From Bacteroidales bacterium (lineage in GTDB: Bacteria > Bacteroidota > Bacteroidia > Bacteroidales > F082): a stretch of DNA of 64,000 nt. Each line of letters opens with the position of its first letter. Position 1 is the first letter of the stretch. This document shows positions 51,390-60,136 of this stretch, one piece after another. Made by a program: the position numbers and the translations under genes. The notes under the pieces were generated by a model that did not search any database, was not told the DNA's origin, and worked only from the letters and a program-made list of their open reading frames with translations. The stretch covers positions 124,001 through 188,000 of the forward strand of contig JAFXLL010000010.1 of NCBI GenBank assembly GCA_017531225.1, written 5' to 3'.

Positions 51390-52454
51390 TCAGTAGTCAG
51401 TTATAGTTTCCCCATCTGGGTTCATTTCGTGTCTCTTATAATTCTCAACAGCCTTTTCCTTACTCGCATTAGCATAGCAATACTCGCACAAATGCGGGCA
51501 GGTATTGTACTCGCCAATATCTTTGCTCACCATGCAGCCGCAGAACTGCCGCTGGCCTTTATCACGGTTGTCCTTTTTCTTGATGGCGTATTGCGTTTCG
51601 CTGAGTTTTATGGCATTGTCGGGAATCGGCTCTGTGCCAAACAACGAGTTTTCAACGGTCTTTATTTCCACACCGAGGAAGTCCATCAGGGCTTTGTCGT
51701 GGTGGGCGAAGCGAATCATTAAGTCGTCATCCACGCAGTGGTTGTGTTGGATGCCGTATGGCTCAAGGTCAATCTTCTCTCCACAGATGGCCAACTGGTA
51801 ATGCCACTTCTGGTTGAGTTCGGAAAGCCTTCGGGCAAAGTCCTCCATCTGCGGCACCGTCCATTCTTGATAGTTCACATGGCTTTTCTCAAGGTTAGCT
51901 TTCACCTTTTTATAAAGGGCGATGTCGGCATAACTGAAAACAAGTTTCTCTGTGTAGTCTTGCAGTTGGTCGCCAATATTTTCCACTTTTCTCAGCAGGT
52001 CGTCAATGGCGATTTGGTCGGTCAAGATTAAAGGATCGAAACGCCAAATCACACGACCTTTGCCCAACTTGTCCACCAACCTTTTGAAAGTGTCAATCCT
52101 TTCCTCCAAAGACGGAACGCCCTTTTCCAAGCCTTCTTTCTCGTAATCGTTCAGCGTGTATTGGATATAGCAGCCGATGTTCCTTTCTTTCAGTTCATCA
52201 AGGTGCTCGAGCAGTGGCTTCGGGTTCTTTGACCAAAACACGATGAAGCGGCAATTCTCATACGAAACGAAACTTTTCACGCCGTTGAAGGGATTAGTCC
52301 AAGCGGAATAGCCCACTTTCAGCCGATGGAAAAACCAGTCGGCATAGAAAGCAGGAATGTCCGTGCTTCTACTCGCTGAGATGATGACGGGGGCCTGTGC
52401 CTCAGCCATCATGCCATTATCTCGCTGGATTTGTGTCTTTTGCCATTGCGCCAT
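51390..52454 (-). CDS. DUF1848 family Fe-S-type protein
   Basis: The 354-residue protein shows the DUF1848 signature IISASRSTDIPAFYADW, TNPFN, FIVFWSKNPKP and RVIWRFDPL. The C-terminus carries a cysteine cluster, FCGCMVSKDIG, then NTCPHLCEYCYAN (Cys305, 307, 319, 323, 326), which should bind a metal, probably an Fe-S cluster. The family has been suggested to be related to radical SAM enzymes, but no activity is established. ATGs at 52454, 52412 and 52409 are possible starts. It is the first gene of a four-gene operon. Confidence 0.85.
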   Translation of the reverse strand: MAQWQKTQIQRDNGMMAEAQAPVIISASRSTDIPAFYADWFFHRLKVGYSAWTNPFNGVKSFVSYENCRFIVFWSKNPKPLLEHLDELKERNIGCYIQYTLNDYEKEGLEKGVPSLEERIDTFKRLVDKLGKGRVIWRFDPLILTDQIAIDDLLRKVENIGDQLQDYTEKLVFSYADIALYKKVKANLEKSHVNYQEWTVPQMEDFARRLSELNQKWHYQLAICGEKIDLEPYGIQHNHCVDDDLMIRFAHHDKALMDFLGVEIKTVENSLFGTEPIPDNAIKLSETQYAIKKKDNRDKGQRQFCGCMVSKDIGEYNTCPHLCEYCYANASKEKAVENYKRHEMNPDGETITDY

Positions 52455-52478
52455 CTGTCACTTCGTTTTGTTTTCACC

Positions 52479-52487
52479 GCAAAGATA
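52479..52487 (-). promoter_or_regulatory. Bacteroidota -7 box of the DUF1848 operon
   Basis: The minus strand reads TATCTTTGC 25 bases before the ATG at 52454. It would drive the DUF1848-methyltransferase/Sel1-ART-like-anchored protein operon. Confidence 0.55.
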
Positions 52488-52538
52488 TAACATCCAAATA
52501 AAATGCGTTCCTTGGTTCACCTTTTTTCAAATATTTTG

Positions 52539-52547
52539 TAACTTCGC
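52539..52547 (+). promoter_or_regulatory. probable -7 box of ettA
   Basis: TAACTTCGC deviates by one base from TAnnTTTGC and lies 25 bases before the ettA ATG. Confidence 0.4.
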
Positions 52548-52571
52548 ACCAATATTGAAACAGTTACTAAT

Positions 52572-54251
52572 ATGGCACAAACTGACGACAAAAAAATCAT
52601 CTTCTCGATGGTAGGCGTGAGCAAGGTTATCCCACCTTCAAGACAAATATTGAAAGACATCTACCTCTCCTTCTTTTATGGAGCCAAAATCGGCATCATC
52701 GGCTTGAACGGTGCAGGTAAGTCAACTTTGCTTCGCATCATCGCTGGCAAAGAGAAGTCCTATAACGGCGAAGTGGTGTTCTCGCCTGGCTACTCCATCG
52801 GAATGCTTGACCAGGAGCCTCAGTTGGATGACAACAAGACCGTCCGCCAAGTGGTGGAAGAAGGCGTGCAAGAGATCGTCGATATCCTGAAGGAATATGA
52901 GGAAATCAACAATCAATTCGCCGAGCCTGATGCCGACTTCGACAAGCTGATTGCCCGTCAGGGAGAGCTCACCGAGCTCATTGAGCAACATGACGCTTGG
53001 GAGCTCGACAACAAGTTGGAACGTGCCATGGATGCCCTTAACTGCCCCGATGGCGACACTCCTGTGAAGAACCTCTCAGGAGGTGAGCGCCGCCGTGTGG
53101 CTCTCTGCAGGCTCCTCTTGCAGGAGCCTGACATCCTGCTCCTCGACGAGCCGACCAACCACCTCGATGCTGAAAGCATCCAGTGGTTGGAGAGCCACTT
53201 GCAGCAGTATAAAGGCACCGTCATCGCCGTCACCCACGACCGTTACTTCCTCGACCATGTGGCTGGCTGGATCCTCGAACTTGACCGTGGCGAAGGCATC
53301 CCGTGGAAGGGTAACTACTCCTCATGGCTCGACCAAAAGACTGCCCGCCTCGCCATGGAAGAAAAGACCGAGAGCAAACGCCGCAAGACCCTTGAACGCG
53401 AGTTGGAATGGGTGCGCATGGCCCCAAAAGCCCGTCACGCCAAAGGCAAGGCCCGTCTGGAATCTTACGAGAAGATGCTCAACGAGGACGTGAAGGAAAA
53501 AGAAGAGAAACTCGAGATCTATATCCCCAACGGCGACCGTCTCGGTGCCAAAGTCATTGAGGCTCATAACGTCACTAAAGCATACGGTGACAAGCTCCTG
53601 TTTGAAAACCTCAGCTTCAGCCTGCCTCAAGGAGGCATCGTGGGCGTCATCGGACCTAACGGCGCTGGTAAGACCACCTTGTTCCGCCTTATCATGGGTC
53701 TGGAAAAGCCAGATTCAGGCACCTTCGAGGTCGGTGACACCGTGAAGATCGGCTACGTCGACCAGCAACACGCCGACATCGATCCTGAAAAGACCGTTTG
53801 GGAAGTCATCAGTGGCGGCAACGAACTCATCCAATTGGGCAAGCGCAGCATGAACTCACGCGCCTACGTCTCCCGTTTCAACTTCGGCGGCAACGACCAG
53901 CAGAAGAAAGCCGGCGTGCTCTCAGGCGGTGAGCGCAACCGCATGCACCTCGCCTTGACCTTGAAACAGGAAGCCAACGTGCTTCTCCTCGACGAACCTA
54001 CCAACGACATCGACGTGAACACGCTCCGTGCCTTGGAGGAAGGCTTGGAGAACTTCGCGGGCTGCGCCGTCATCATCAGCCACGACCGTTGGTTCTTAGA
54101 CCGTGTGGCTACCCACATCCTCGCCTTCGAAGGCAACTCACAGGTCTATTTCTTTGAGGGCAGCTACTCCGAATATGAGGAGAACAAACAAAAACGCCTC
54201 GGCAATGTAGAACCGAAGCGTTTCCGTTACAAGAAATTAAAGGTAGACTGA
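52572..54251 (+). CDS. ettA: energy-dependent translational throttle protein EttA (ABC-F)
   Basis: EttA binds the ribosomal E site and gates the first steps of elongation according to ATP/ADP level. The 559-residue protein has two ABC domains: the first with [26 protein letters not shown] and LLDEPTNHLDAES; the second with [25 protein letters not shown] and LLDEPTNDIDV. The linker between them is basic (MAPKARHAKGKARLESYEKM), typical of EttA. No membrane spans. It stands alone and ends 2 bases from a convergent membrane gene. Confidence 0.95.
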   Translation: MAQTDDKKIIFSMVGVSKVIPPSRQILKDIYLSFFYGAKIGIIGLNGAGKSTLLRIIAGKEKSYNGEVVFSPGYSIGMLDQEPQLDDNKTVRQVVEEGVQEIVDILKEYEEINNQFAEPDADFDKLIARQGELTELIEQHDAWELDNKLERAMDALNCPDGDTPVKNLSGGERRRVALCRLLLQEPDILLLDEPTNHLDAESIQWLESHLQQYKGTVIAVTHDRYFLDHVAGWILELDRGEGIPWKGNYSSWLDQKTARLAMEEKTESKRRKTLERELEWVRMAPKARHAKGKARLESYEKMLNEDVKEKEEKLEIYIPNGDRLGAKVIEAHNVTKAYGDKLLFENLSFSLPQGGIVGVIGPNGAGKTTLFRLIMGLEKPDSGTFEVGDTVKIGYVDQQHADIDPEKTVWEVISGGNELIQLGKRSMNSRAYVSRFNFGGNDQQKKAGVLSGGERNRMHLALTLKQEANVLLLDEPTNDIDVNTLRALEEGLENFAGCAVIISHDRWFLDRVATHILAFEGNSQVYFFEGSYSEYEENKQKRLGNVEPKRFRYKKLKVD

Positions 54252-54253
54252 CT

Positions 54254-54946
54254 TTAAACATTGTCAGCTTGCTTCTTCTTGGGAAGGATAAAGTTGTTGA
54301 TCACGAACTTTACGATAGCTATGATACCTATGGCAAAGGTGCCAAGGAGGGCGAATACATATGCAGCAAACATGATCACTACAAAGATCAAGATTGCAGC
54401 AAAAGCCAAGCCAATGATGCCAAAAATAGCATGGGTAACACCAGTACCAACAACCTTGTAAACCGTGTTTCCTATGGTCTTGATGGCAAGCGTGGGATTC
54501 AAGGCTTCACCAATCATGCCCGGAAGAGCAGCAAGGACACCACCAATCATGCCTAAAATCACTGAGAACATGGAAGCAGTGGTCTCTCCCACGGTACCCA
54601 TCACCGTATTTCCAGCCGCTTTGCTCTCTTCAAGTTCTTCAGCGGTAGCCGGAATATAGGCAATGAGGTTATAGCAAATGTAAAGTATCACGGCATACAG
54701 TCCCAATAACAGCCCACCCCATTCCGGACGATAGGGTCTGTGTTCACTGATAATGGGCAACGGCATGATAAAGGAAATGAACAGCACCGCAAGCAGACAG
54801 ATGAGCAACAACCAAGTCACCCACTTTTTTCCGTTATAAATATAACCAGCTGTGTCGGGGTCACTTTTTTTCAATCTTCTCCAAACGGAGTAAATAGCCA
54901 GAACTGGAGCTCCAATCACGGCAACGTAGACTAAGACATCTAACAT
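54254..54946 (-). CDS. multi-span membrane protein of unknown function
   Basis: The 230-residue protein has about five or six hydrophobic segments (VLVYVAVIGAPVLAIYSVW, VTWLLLICLLAVLFISFI, GGLLLGLYAVILYICYNLI, MFSVILGMIGGVLAALPG, FGIIGLAFAAILIFVVIMF, LGTFAIGIIAIVKFV), with a short charged loop between. I recognise no family. It follows no obvious operon and is convergent with ettA. An inner-membrane location is likely; the role is unknown. Confidence 0.7.
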   Translation of the reverse strand: MLDVLVYVAVIGAPVLAIYSVWRRLKKSDPDTAGYIYNGKKWVTWLLLICLLAVLFISFIMPLPIISEHRPYRPEWGGLLLGLYAVILYICYNLIAYIPATAEELEESKAAGNTVMGTVGETTASMFSVILGMIGGVLAALPGMIGEALNPTLAIKTIGNTVYKVVGTGVTHAIFGIIGLAFAAILIFVVIMFAAYVFALLGTFAIGIIAIVKFVINNFILPKKKQADNV

Positions 54947-55041
54947 AACGATAAGGTTTTAATGAAACATTAATTGAACTATTCGCAGTAAAAATAGAAA
55001 AAAACTTGATAAGTTATTATAAATGAGCAAAAAAAGTTTCT

Positions 55042-55386
55042 TTATTTTTCTTGCTGCGCGTTCAAAAACCTATTGTTTACTGAATCCATAATGCGTTCCA
55101 AGGTCGCCAAATCATGTGAATAATATTCCATATTCGCATCAAAAATGGAATCCGTAATGCCATAATGTTCCATCAACTGGTCATAATAGACACTTTGCAA
55201 TGATGTCACATTCTCACCATTGGATTTCTTTTGATTCAGCATGGCCTCTATGAGATAGCTGTCCGTCAGCACATCGATCATCTGCTGTTCTGACAACAGG
55301 GGTTCCGGCACCTCAATCGTCTTCTTGCTGCTACATGACGCAAGCAGCACCAATGCAAGTGCCCAAAAAAGCAAAAACCTCCTCAT
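55042..55386 (-). CDS. DUF4296 lipoprotein
   Basis: I start at the ATG at 55386 (MRRFLLFWALALVLLASCSS), which gives a lipobox at Cys18 and leaves 7 bases after recQ; the frame from 55407 would overlap recQ by 14 bases. The 114-residue protein has the DUF4296 pattern: PEPLLSEQQMIDVLTDSYLI, SVYYDQLMEHYGIT and FDANMEYYSHDLATLERIMD. The family is Bacteroidota-specific, outer-membrane or periplasmic, and of unknown function. Confidence 0.85.
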   Translation of the reverse strand: MRRFLLFWALALVLLASCSSKKTIEVPEPLLSEQQMIDVLTDSYLIEAMLNQKKSNGENVTSLQSVYYDQLMEHYGITDSIFDANMEYYSHDLATLERIMDSVNNRFLNAQQEK

Positions 55387-55393
55387 AACGGCA

Positions 55394-57598
55394 TTAGTTA
55401 CCGACATCCGACATGAACTTGATACGCATCAGGCGAACCTCTTCCTCACTGTATTCATCCTCGCCAAGCTCACGGAGCGCTTGTTGCACATCGTCCGACT
55501 CAGCCTCTTGGAAGTAATCTAGGATGTCCTCCTGATGATAGATGTCGATATTCTCCTCGATGTAGTAATTCAAGTCGAGACGGGTGCCGCTTGAAACGAT
55601 GCTCTCAATTTCCGACAGCAGCTCATCAAACGACAGACCCTTGCCGTAGGCGATATCCTCCAAAGGAATACGTTTGTCGATATTCTGAATAATGTGGATC
55701 TTGAGAGCAGACTTGTTAACCACCGACTTCACTACCATATCATTCGGACGAGTGATCTCGTTTTCCTCCACATATTCCTTGATCAGCTTGATGAAAGGCT
55801 CACCGAACTTCTCGGCCTTACCAGCGCCCACACCCGCAATCTGGGTCATCTCCTCCTTGGTGATGGGGTATTGGATAGCCATATCCTCCAGCGAAGGATC
55901 CTGGAAGATGACGAAAGGCGGCAGGTTGTTCTGCTTGGCAATGGTCTTACGCAAGTCCTTGAGCATAGTGAACAAGGTACGGTCGGTGCCACTGTCCTTG
56001 CTCATGCCCATCGCCATGGCTTCGGCTTCCTCGTCATCAGAAGCTTCGTAGTCATGGTCTTTGACCAGCATGATGGTGTATGGCTTTTTGATAAAGTCCT
56101 TACCTTCCTTGGTGATCTTCAGAACACCGTAGTTCTCAATATCCTTACTCAGCAGTTTATGCACCAAGGCTTGACGGATGATAGCCGTCCAGTACTTCTC
56201 GTCATGGTCGCCACCAGCGCCGAAGAACTCGCCATTCTCCTGCTTGGCAGCCTTGATGTCGCCCGTCAACTTACCGACGAGCAGCTCGGCAATCTGCTTA
56301 GTCTTGAAGAGTTGTTTGGTTTCAAACACCGCTTCAAGGATCATCTTCATGTCTTCCTTGCCGTCAAATTTCTCCTTCGGATAACGGCAGTTGTCGCACG
56401 ATCCGCAGTTTTCCTTTTCGTATTCCTCGCCAAAGTAATGCAGCAGCAGGCGGTGACGGCAAACGGCCGACTCGGCGTAGGTCACTGTCTCGTTCAGCAG
56501 TTCGCGGGCGATCTCCTGCTCAGCTACATTCTTACCTTTATTGAATTTCTCCAGTTTATGGATATCTTCGTAATCATAGAAAGCGATGCAGTTGCCCTCG
56601 CCACCGTCACGACCGGCGCGACCCGTCTCTTGATAGTAACCTTCAAGGCTCTTCGGAATGTCGTGATGGATCACGAAACGTACGTCTGGTTTGTCGATAC
56701 CCATACCGAAGGCGATAGTAGCCACGATGACATCTACCTCTTCCATCAAGAACTTATCCTGATTCTCTTTACGGGTCTGGCTATCCAATCCAGCATGGTA
56801 AGGCAATGCCCTGATGCCGTTGACCACCAAAGTCTCGGCCAACTCTTCTACTTTCTTACGGCTCAAGCAGTACACAATACCCGACTTACCCTGATTTTGC
56901 TTGATATATTTAATAATATCTTTGATGACATCTTTGGTCTTGGGACGGACTTCATAATATAGGTTAGGACGGTCAAACGACGATTTGAAGACCTTGGCAT
57001 CCATAATCTCCAAGTTCTTCATGATATCCTGTTGTACCTTCACCGTAGCCGTAGCCGTTAGTGCGATGACCGGCAAATCCTTGCCGATAGCGTTGATGAT
57101 GGGACGCAAACGACGGTATTCTGGACGAAAATCATGTCCCCATTCCGATATGCAGTGCGCCTCGTCAATCGCGACGAACGAAATCTTCAAGGTTCTTAAA
57201 AACTCAACAGTTTCATCTTTGGTCAGCGACTCAGGAGCCACATACAACATCTTGGTCTTCCCGCTCTTCAGATCCTCCTTCACTTCTAAAAGCTCAGCTT
57301 TCGACAAGGATGAATTCATCACATGGGCGATACCTAACTCGGTACCGAAATTGCGGATCATATCCACCTGATTCTTCATCAAGGCAATGAGGGGCGAGAC
57401 CACGATGGCCGTACCTTCCTTCATCAAGGCAGGCAGTTGGTAGCAGAGCGACTTGCCTCCACCAGTGGGCATCAGCACAAACGTGTTGTTACCCGCAATA
57501 ACGCTCTTGATGATGGCTTCCTGGTTTCCTTTGAACTGGTCAAACCCGAAAACTTCCTTCAATAACTTGTGGATTGATGTCTCTTCTTTTTTAGCCAT
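55394..57598 (-). CDS. recQ: ATP-dependent DNA helicase RecQ
   Basis: A 3'-5' helicase acting in recombination and repair. The 734-residue protein has Walker [19 protein letters not shown] box [51 protein letters not shown] and [11 protein letters not shown] zinc-binding domain follows ([22 protein letters not shown]), then the winged-helix and HRDC regions ([20 protein letters not shown]). A helix-rich extension after HRDC is usual in Bacteroidota RecQ. Confidence 0.96.
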   Translation of the reverse strand: MAKKEETSIHKLLKEVFGFDQFKGNQEAIIKSVIAGNNTFVLMPTGGGKSLCYQLPALMKEGTAIVVSPLIALMKNQVDMIRNFGTELGIAHVMNSSLSKAELLEVKEDLKSGKTKMLYVAPESLTKDETVEFLRTLKISFVAIDEAHCISEWGHDFRPEYRRLRPIINAIGKDLPVIALTATATVKVQQDIMKNLEIMDAKVFKSSFDRPNLYYEVRPKTKDVIKDIIKYIKQNQGKSGIVYCLSRKKVEELAETLVVNGIRALPYHAGLDSQTRKENQDKFLMEEVDVIVATIAFGMGIDKPDVRFVIHHDIPKSLEGYYQETGRAGRDGGEGNCIAFYDYEDIHKLEKFNKGKNVAEQEIARELLNETVTYAESAVCRHRLLLHYFGEEYEKENCGSCDNCRYPKEKFDGKEDMKMILEAVFETKQLFKTKQIAELLVGKLTGDIKAAKQENGEFFGAGGDHDEKYWTAIIRQALVHKLLSKDIENYGVLKITKEGKDFIKKPYTIMLVKDHDYEASDDEEAEAMAMGMSKDSGTDRTLFTMLKDLRKTIAKQNNLPPFVIFQDPSLEDMAIQYPITKEEMTQIAGVGAGKAEKFGEPFIKLIKEYVEENEITRPNDMVVKSVVNKSALKIHIIQNIDKRIPLEDIAYGKGLSFDELLSEIESIVSSGTRLDLNYYIEENIDIYHQEDILDYFQEAESDDVQQALRELGEDEYSEEEVRLMRIKFMSDVGN

Positions 57599-57632
57599 AA
57601 GTTCTCATTTTGGTTTATCCAAACTTTTAAAG

Positions 57633-57641
57633 TATATTTGC
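57633..57641 (+). promoter_or_regulatory. Bacteroidota -7 box of kdsD-lptB
   Basis: TATATTTGC lies about 80 bases before the ATG at 57721 and gives a leader of moderate length. It is divergent from recQ. Confidence 0.5.
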
Positions 57642-57720
57642 AGTCTCAAATAAAAAGTTTTGTTGTTGTTACAAAATTATATCAAAAGCAGTTAATTTGT
57701 CAAGAAAAATCAAAGAAAAA

Positions 57721-58686
57721 ATGATTTCTTTTGAAGATATTCATAAAAGCGCAGCTCAAGTTATTGAAAATGAGGCCACTGCAATAAAAAACCTTATTTC
57801 GCTTCTGGATGAGAATTTCAGCAAGGTGGTACAACTCATGCTCCAAAACAAGGGAACCATTGTGTTTTCGGGTATTGGCAAAAGCGCCATCATCGCACAA
57901 AAGATCGCTGCGACGATGAATTCCACCGGCACCTCGTCCGTTTTCATGCATGCCGCCGATGCCATCCACGGCGATTTGGGCATCATCCGTGAGAACGACT
58001 TGGTGGTCATCCTCTCAAAAAGCGGCGAGACCCCTGAAATCAAGGTGCTGGTGCCATTGATTAAACTTCGCGGCAACACCATCATCGCCATTGTAGGTAA
58101 CCGCGAGAGCTACCTCGCCAAGCAGGCGGATTACATCCTCGACGTCACCGTCGACAACGAGGGCATCCCTGGCAATCTCGCCCCCACCAGCAGCACCACA
58201 GCACAATTGGTCATGGGCGATGCTTTGGCGCTTTGCCTCATGAAATGCCGTGGTTTCTCCAATGCCGACTTCGCCAAGTTCCACCCCGGCGGCGCATTGG
58301 GAAAACAGCTTTACCTGCGTGTTGAAGACCTTTACAAGAACAACGAGAAACCTGAAGTCGGTCCCGACGACAGCCTTGCGCAAGTCATCATCGAGATGAC
58401 CCAAAAACGTCTTGGCGCCGCCGCCGTCACCGAGCAAGGCAAACTAATAGGCATCATCACCGACGGCGACCTGCGCCGAATGTTGCTGAAACACGCCAAC
58501 ATAGAGCATGTCAAAGCCAAGGAGATTATGACCCCAAATCCTAAAACCATCAATGAAAACGACCTCGTCGCCGATGCCTTGCACAAAATGCGCAACAACA
58601 GCATCACCCAACTTCCCGTACTGCGTAACGGTACTTACGTCGGAGTCATCCATCTGCACGACATATTAAAAGAAGGAGTATTATGA
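57721..58686 (+). CDS. kdsD: D-arabinose 5-phosphate isomerase (KpsF/GutQ family)
   Basis: Makes arabinose 5-phosphate, the first step towards Kdo for LPS. I use the ATG at 57721 ([15 protein letters not shown]); a TTG at 57697 is possible. The 321-residue enzyme has a SIS domain with [20 protein letters not shown] and the catalytic-His-type [13 protein letters not shown], followed by [10 protein letters not shown] and [11 protein letters not shown]. Two CBS domains form the C-terminus ([20 protein letters not shown] and [17 protein letters not shown]). It overlaps lptB by 4 bases, an arrangement that links Kdo synthesis with LPS export. Confidence 0.93.
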   Translation: MISFEDIHKSAAQVIENEATAIKNLISLLDENFSKVVQLMLQNKGTIVFSGIGKSAIIAQKIAATMNSTGTSSVFMHAADAIHGDLGIIRENDLVVILSKSGETPEIKVLVPLIKLRGNTIIAIVGNRESYLAKQADYILDVTVDNEGIPGNLAPTSSTTAQLVMGDALALCLMKCRGFSNADFAKFHPGGALGKQLYLRVEDLYKNNEKPEVGPDDSLAQVIIEMTQKRLGAAAVTEQGKLIGIITDGDLRRMLLKHANIEHVKAKEIMTPNPKTINENDLVADALHKMRNNSITQLPVLRNGTYVGVIHLHDILKEGVL

Positions 58687-59420
58687 AACTGTGGACACAA
58701 CATCTAATTAAGAAATACAAGCAACGCACGGTAGTCAACGACGTCAGTGTTGAGCTGAAACAAGGCGAGATCGTCGGCCTTTTGGGCCCCAACGGCGCTG
58801 GCAAAACCACTACCTTCTATATGATCGTCGGGTTGATCAAACCTTTCTCAGGCCAAGTATTCCTTGATGACAAGGAGATCACCACTGAACCCATGTACAA
58901 GCGCGCCCAGATGGGCATCGGCTATCTTGCTCAGGAGGCCTCTGTATTCCGCCAGATGACCGTTGAAGACAACATTTACTCGGTCATGCAATTCATGAAA
59001 AACATGACGAAAGCAGATCGATTGCAAAAGCTTGAGAACCTGCTGGACGAATTCGGTCTGCAACACGTCCGCAAAAACCTCGGCATCCAACTCTCAGGCG
59101 GAGAACGTCGCCGAACTGAGATCGCACGCGCCCTGGCCGTCGACCCTAACTTCATCCTTCTTGACGAGCCCTTCGCCGGCGTCGACCCCATCGCCGTCGA
59201 AGACATTCAAAAGATCATCGTCAAACTGAAGCAGAAAAACATCGGTGTGCTCATCACCGACCACAACGTCCACGAAACCCTCTCCATCACTGACTACGAC
59301 TACATCCTCGCCGACGGCAAGGTGCTCATGTCAGGCGCTCCGGAAGATTTAGCCGTGAACCCACACGTCCGCGATGTCTATCTCGGACACAACTTCGAAT
59401 ATAAAAGGAAAGTGTTTTAA
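58683..59420 (+). CDS. lptB: LPS export ABC transporter ATP-binding protein LptB
   Basis: The ATPase that powers LPS extraction by LptF/LptG. The 245-residue protein has Walker [14 protein letters not shown], the LptB-type [18 protein letters not shown], signature [13 protein letters not shown], Walker [14 protein letters not shown] and the switch His in VLITDHNV. The start overlaps the kdsD stop (ATGA). A candidate permease partner is encoded at 40.3 kb. Confidence 0.96.
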   Translation: MKLWTQHLIKKYKQRTVVNDVSVELKQGEIVGLLGPNGAGKTTTFYMIVGLIKPFSGQVFLDDKEITTEPMYKRAQMGIGYLAQEASVFRQMTVEDNIYSVMQFMKNMTKADRLQKLENLLDEFGLQHVRKNLGIQLSGGERRRTEIARALAVDPNFILLDEPFAGVDPIAVEDIQKIIVKLKQKNIGVLITDHNVHETLSITDYDYILADGKVLMSGAPEDLAVNPHVRDVYLGHNFEYKRKVF

Positions 59421-59427
59421 GCGGTTA

Positions 59428-60135
59428 TCAACCCTTATAGAACAGCACCGACATCAGGATGTAGGCCAAGAGGATAAAGGGCAACGCCACAAAACGGAAC
59501 ACGGCGAAGCCCACTATTGCTATAATCAGGAAAATCCAACGCACCTCGTTGCCTTTCCACGACACCGACTTCATCTTAAACGAGAAAAAATGCAGGTTGC
59601 AAACCATCATCACTGAAAACAGGATGACGATACCCAAGCACAGATAGGGATTCAGCACGGGCTGGTCCAGCAATTCCAACTGCCAGAAAGCCAAAGGCAG
59701 CGAAGCCATGAAGATGGCCATCGGCGGCGTTGGCAGCCCAATGAAAGAAGTGGTTTGACGTGTATCCACGTTGAATTTCGCCAATCTGACTGCCGAAAAC
59801 ACTGGCAGCAGAAAAGCGAAGCAGGCGAACAACGAAATCTCACCCAAAGGCCAGATCGGTTCTACCATTCCACTGCACATCACATGATACATGATGAATC
59901 CAGGCGCCACACCAAATGAAACCACATCCGACAACGAGTCTAAGTCGCCACCGATAGGCGAATGAGCGTTGAGCAAACGCGCTGTAAAGCCATCAAAAAA
60001 GTCGAACAGCCCTGCCGCAAAGATCATCACAGATGCCATCACAGGCATCCCTGAGAAAGAAAATAAGATCGAAAAACAGCCTGAAATCAAGTTGCAGCAA
60101 GTGATTGCATTCGGTATATATTGTCTTAAACTCAT
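59428..60135 (-). CDS. pssA: CDP-diacylglycerol--serine O-phosphatidyltransferase
   Basis: Makes phosphatidylserine, precursor of phosphatidylethanolamine, at the inner membrane. The 235-residue protein has the CDP-alcohol phosphatidyltransferase motif in DFFDGFTARLL and GGDLDSLSDVVSFGVAPG (DGxxAR, then GxxxDxxxD), plus about seven hydrophobic segments. It lies 1 base after a T9SS beta-helix gene, so it may be transcribed from that gene's promoter. Confidence 0.93.
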   Translation of the reverse strand: MSLRQYIPNAITCCNLISGCFSILFSFSGMPVMASVMIFAAGLFDFFDGFTARLLNAHSPIGGDLDSLSDVVSFGVAPGFIMYHVMCSGMVEPIWPLGEISLFACFAFLLPVFSAVRLAKFNVDTRQTTSFIGLPTPPMAIFMASLPLAFWQLELLDQPVLNPYLCLGIVILFSVMMVCNLHFFSFKMKSVSWKGNEVRWIFLIIAIVGFAVFRFVALPFILLAYILMSVLFYKG

Positions 60136-60136
60136 T

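Noticed and set aside
55694-56962. 422-residue open frame opposite recQ
   Set aside because: It lies fully antisense to a well-conserved helicase gene and its translation shows no domain; it mirrors codon bias of recQ.
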